Shown here: one piece after another, positions 60,113-64,000 of the stretch | Layout: each line of letters begins with the position of its first letter | Position numbering within the stretch: position 1 is the stretch's first letter | DNA from: Phylloscopus collybita | Lineage: Eukaryota > Chordata > Aves > Passeriformes > Phylloscopidae | Assembly (NCBI GenBank): GCA_027886175.1 | Contig: JAJNNQ010000075.1 | Span: forward strand, 59,908,001-59,972,000 | DNA: 64,000 nt | Direction: 5' to 3' | Position numbers and translations under genes: made by a program | The notes under the pieces: model-generated | Told to the model about the DNA's origin: nothing | Database searches by the model: none | What the model saw: only the letters and a program-made list of their open reading frames with translations

Positions 60113-61388
60113 ATAACTTAAATGTGATAGGAAATATGGTGAGTACAAATGCCACAAAACTAAAAGAAAAAAAAATAAAAAGTAGATACAAAAGGACACC
60201 TTGAAAGAATTCAACTGATGGGACAGGTGTAGTATAAAAACCATAACATGGCTATTTCACCTTCTGCAAAAGGAGTTTGTATCCCTCAGGAAGCAAGAAA
60301 GCATTTTGCACTGTACAAAATGTACTTCTTTAATTAAAGGAAGAATATATATATTTATAAATATACAGATATGTACATTCCTGTAACATTCACAGTAGAA
60401 AAAAACAAAACAAATGACCCCTGCCTGCCAAAGTGTTTGGCTCACAAGGTTTCCTTTTCATGTGAACTGTTTGCAATATTTTCTATGTCGTCTATGCAAA
60501 TTTGGATACTTCAATTGACATCTAAATAGCATTTCATGCATAATGAACACAGTACAGGAACACTCTTCTGTTAAATTCTATTCACCTCCTCTGTTAACTT
60601 AAGGCTTGTAATCAACAGTTTTGACGCACTCGCTGTCTTTCAACCTTGCAGTGCAGGGAGGGGAGGTGCATTCACTTCCCCCTCTGTTTATTACTGCCTC
60701 CGAGGTCCACTTGAGTTCATTCTGTTCTTTATATGGAAATCATTCTATAGAAACTATGCTCCACTAATTAGAATGTATGAAATCCAATCCTGCTTGCAGC
60801 TTGCAGGACAAAGTGATTTCGGGGACTCGTGCAATTAGCGGTATTCACTCCTCCTTCTCAGAATAAATAAATGCACTTTACCTTTTCATTTAGCTTTCAG
60901 AAACCTACGTGATTGTTTGATCCCCCTCACAAATCGCTGGCTTAATGATGGTTTGTTGCTGGAGGGCAGGAGAGGGGAATAAAAGACCAGTGGAGGCATT
61001 TAGAATGAGTCACCAAAGTGACACCTCCCAGGGTTTACATCACGCTGTTTCTCCAGGCAAAACTTGTAGAACTTTCCCTGTATTTCATTACCGAGACAGG
61101 ACTGAGAAAGCTGAGCAGCAGCGTTTCCTGCCACTGGAGTGTTGCTGGGGACACTGCATGGCAGCTGATGCTTCATTTGGGATTCAAGGGAGAACTTCTT
61201 TGCATGCCTGCTCAGGTGGCCTCCTGATTGTCCTTGTTAGATACGGTATCACACATCTCAAGCTTTCACAACAACTTCAAGGAAGTAAATATAATAGGAA
61301 AATATGTGGAGATGCCGAATTCTAAAAACCTCACAGAAGTCTGTTGAGGCTGAATAACTGCAATTACATTGTTTGTTTAGAACCAGTC

Positions 61389-61571
61389 AAGAAAGTATTG
61401 TTCCTCAGCATCCAACTGTTCCATCATGAGCTGCAACGAGGAGCCAATAGCAAACCGTAAGCTGGGTTTTAGATTTTGCTTTTCTTTAAGGAATCTGTAA
61501 ATTGCTACATTTTGGAACATTCTCATAGAATTCTTTGAAGTCTTCCTTCTGTTCCCCACACTGAAGTGCAG
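61389..61571 (-). pseudogene. Protein-like minus-strand stretch with an apparent frameshift
   Basis: On the minus strand, after a CTGCACTTCAG acceptor-like site, one frame reads CGEQKEDFKEFYENVPK and then stops. An overlapping frame continues as RFLKEKQNLKPSLRFAIGSS and LQLMMEQLDAEEQ. The two together look like one helical protein segment broken by a single indel near 61500. It begins only about 50 bases past the RIPOR2 stop codon. It could be a decayed exon of the same gene as 59884-60088 (ARMH2 is a positional candidate), or chance. No clear donor follows. Confidence 0.3.
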
Positions 61572-61619
61572 CTCCATCCTACTTTAATGCCTGTTAAATA
61601 TTAGCAGGTTCTTTTCCAT

Positions 61620-62933
61620 CTAAAAAGCTGTGGCAGCTTCAGTTCCACGGCGGCTTCCAACTTTAACAAATTCCCGGGGAAATTTGTCCAGCTGTTCATA
61701 TGCCAGTCTCCCATCTTCACCTGAATGCAAAATGATAAAGCATAATAGTGGATTATGTCATTGCCCAAGAACATTTAAAATACTGGATTCTCTGCTGTTA
61801 GAAAGTACTGACTGGCCAGTAACTTCTACCCCTTCTTAAAATTTATCTTGTTAGAAGCAATTTCAGAAATTATTTGGAAAAGTTAAACATGCTCTGAATG
61901 TTAATTTATTATTTTTTTTAATTTTCCCATGTAACTTGCTTGGTTATCTAAAGCCAAACAGAAGCAGATGTGGCTTGTATGATTAGGTGACAGTATCTGC
62001 ACACTTGTCATACTGAATGACCTATTGTGCTTGTCAAGGTCTCAGCTGCTGCTGTGATGTACTTGAGGTAAATGATGTTTATCCACTTCAGCCTTGGAAA
62101 ATATAAAGTTTATCCACCTCCCACTTCCTGGCACTTTAAAGAAGTGAGTCTTATCCACACTGTTTCTTCTATACTGCTGAAAAAGAGGAAGCAGTATGTT
62201 TGCTAAATGTAATTGTCTTTCAAACCCTTTTTCCTTAGCAACTGCCAGCTATATGCACTTTCAATAAGCGCCTAATGTGTTGAACTGGCCATTAGGAACC
62301 AAAAATGGTCTCTGTATGTTATCTAGAAGAATGGCAGAACAATCAGTTTTTAAAAGTGTCCCTGGACTAGTTGTTTTATATCCTGAGCAATAACATGTCC
62401 AACAGCAGACTGAATTCCTGCTGAAGTGGTGAATGGAAGAGAGCATATTTGAAGGATTTGCATAATTGAAATCACACAAGGACACCTCCCCCATGGAGCA
62501 GAAATTCATGCCTAGCCGAAAGGCCAGAAAACCACAATTTTTATGTGCCACTGAAGTACTGGTGCCCAGAAACTGTGCAGATTAATTCTCAATTATTTCT
62601 GTTTCTCAACTTCCTCTTTGCTATCCTTCCTTTTACTACTTCCTGCTCCAGACCCACACAATTCCAATTTCTCTATTGTAGGCTCATTTTCAAAATGAAT
62701 GATTTTTAAGAATTTGTATTTTCTGACTTAAGTCACCCTGTAAAGTTTTGTTTCCATTTACAGTCTCACATTTACATACCTCAGGTATCTTACATGCTGC
62801 TCTGTTAAAAAATAAAATACTGCTCTAAACCAGGCTACTCACCAAGGGAGAGCAGGGTTTCGGATGCCACTTTTCTGATCTCTTCATTGTCAGACTGGCA
62901 GAGCGTGACCAGCATTTTAATGCTCTCAGTAGC
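61620..62933 (-). CDS. RIPOR2: RIPOR2 (FAM65B), last two coding exons; gene continues beyond the right edge
   Basis: RIPOR2 binds and restrains RhoA; it acts in cell polarity, muscle differentiation and hair-cell stereocilia. The window holds the penultimate coding exon (62933-62843, 30 codons plus one base) and the last (61720-61620, stop TAG 61622-61620). The joined reading frame gives [20 protein letters not shown], then [20 protein letters not shown], ending in [10 protein letters not shown]. This matches the end of vertebrate RIPOR2 as I remember it (human ends GTEVATAF). The segment is the last helical armadillo/HEAT-like repeat followed by a basic tail. The N-terminal coiled coil and most of the protein lie outside the window; 62934-64000 is intron with no exon that I can identify. 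Confidence 0.92.
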
Positions 62934-64000
62934 CTGGGAAGTGCAAGAAGAACTGCATTAGCACCACACAGTACACTCTGGGGTTTTTCCACAGCCTTGC
63001 ATGGAAAGAGACCATCCTCTGCAGTGCTCTTCCCACTCCAAGCAAAGGGCTTTGGTGGAGACAGGAGGAATGGGGTTTCCCTGAGGGGGAACATTTGGAG
63101 GAGGTATGTTTGCTGCTGCTGGTGTGGACCCTTTCTAATTTTCCTACCCTATGCACTACATACATAAATGTGGCAGACCAGCTCTGTCTGCCACTTCTGA
63201 CTGTAGGATAGGTGATGGGCTGTGGGCCAAGGCCATAAAATACCAAGGTAAGGGTACAGCAGGGAAATGAACAGGAGACAGGGGTCTAGCAAATGGATTT
63301 CCTCTAAAGCATGTCAGGGCCGTGCTCACCAATATTTGCAGACTTCTGCCTTGTCTCTGCTATTTTTGGGAAGAAAGTAAGGAATAATCCTGGTCTGTGA
63401 TACAAAAATGTCAGGTCTTTGGGGAGAGCAGCTGTCATAATGTCTCTGGGTGGCTATTTAATACTACACGAGAGATGAGTGAAAGGAAGGGCAGGTATTG
63501 CCCACTGTGACACCTGGAAGAGGCACTGGGCCACAGAGTCAGGATTTGTATGAGCCCTGTCGATCCAAGGGGCACAAGGTCTGGCCAATGAGGTCAATGA
63601 GGGCTTTGCTACCACAGCCATTAAATGTCACCTCCTTGTCTTCAGTGTGGTTGCTTGTGTGTGACTCAGAGAAAGGCTGCACTTGGGTGCATACTGGTGA
63701 CTACAGCTGGAATGCTTGTGAGTGATGGGCCCACAGCAACAGAGAGCTTGCTGGGGTCTGAAAAACCCCTCAGAGATTCAGTGGGACCTTGTGCAAGTGA
63801 CAGGGATTAAACTGCCCTTGGGTTACTCCATTGTTGGGAGTTAGGTTTGTTCTTTTTTACTTAGAGAATTATTCCCCATAAAGTTGCTAGGAGACTAACT
63901 ACTGGGTGCTTACGGGTGCTTGACCAAAACAAAGGGGTGGCCAGAAGTCAGGAGGGGGAGATAACCGAGTTTTGGGGCAGGTAAAGGGCAGGGCTGGGGG
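62934..64000 (-). other. RIPOR2: RIPOR2 intron
   Basis: Starts upstream of the acceptor CTTCCCAG next to 62933 and reaches the window end. No other RIPOR2 exon was found. Open frames here lack splice context. Confidence 0.7.

Noticed and set aside
1..64000. tRNA, rRNA, CRISPR, bacterial operon or phage features
   Set aside because: None seen. The exon/intron structure and vertebrate repeats make prokaryotic features irrelevant.

Overview
The window is vertebrate nuclear DNA, almost certainly from a bird and probably a songbird. Exon/intron genes with GT-AG junctions sit in AT-rich DNA with CpG-island promoters. There are CR1 LINE fragments, and LTR pieces that resemble common passerine families as I remember them. 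Gene order is TDP2(-), ACOT13(+), C6orf62(-), GMNN(+), RIPOR2(-), the order I know from human 6p22. Nothing is prokaryotic: no operons, CRISPR or insertion sequences.

Layout. 1-13.9 kb is gene-free and rich in LTRs. It starts with the 3' end of a provirus (polypurine tract plus LTR). It then holds a solo LTR split by a second LTR, another solo LTR with a clean target-site duplication, further LTR-like copies and an inverted pair of CR1 pieces. 13.9-20.4 kb is TDP2 (7 coding exons, 374 aa), whose second intron is filled with retroelement remnants. TDP2 and ACOT13 (3 exons, 140 aa, 20.46-26.6 kb) start head to head, with 86 bp between start codons inside one CpG island. 26.6-33.4 kb has no gene I can recognise. 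33.4-41 kb is C6orf62 (5 coding exons, 229 aa) with its CpG-island promoter near 40-41.4 kb. 41.5-49.6 kb is intergenic, with a solo LTR at 47.7 kb and an older CR1 at 48.5-49.1 kb. 49.7-55.25 kb is GMNN (noncoding first exon plus 6 coding exons, 228 aa). 55.3-60 kb is intergenic and carries an 84-bp near-perfect palindrome. 60-64 kb holds the 3' end of RIPOR2 (last two coding exons), with two protein-like stretches just downstream that may be remnants or exons of another gene.

The genes are not one pathway. TDP2 repairs topoisomerase-linked DNA ends, ACOT13 hydrolyses acyl-CoA, GMNN restrains replication licensing through CDT1, RIPOR2 acts on RhoA, and C6orf62 is of unknown function. Exon boundaries were derived by reading splice sites, checking phase across every junction and comparing with remembered vertebrate orthologues. 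No alignment or database search was run. The clearest unexplained signals are the palindrome at 55904-55987 and the two protein-like stretches at 59884-60088 and 61389-61571.
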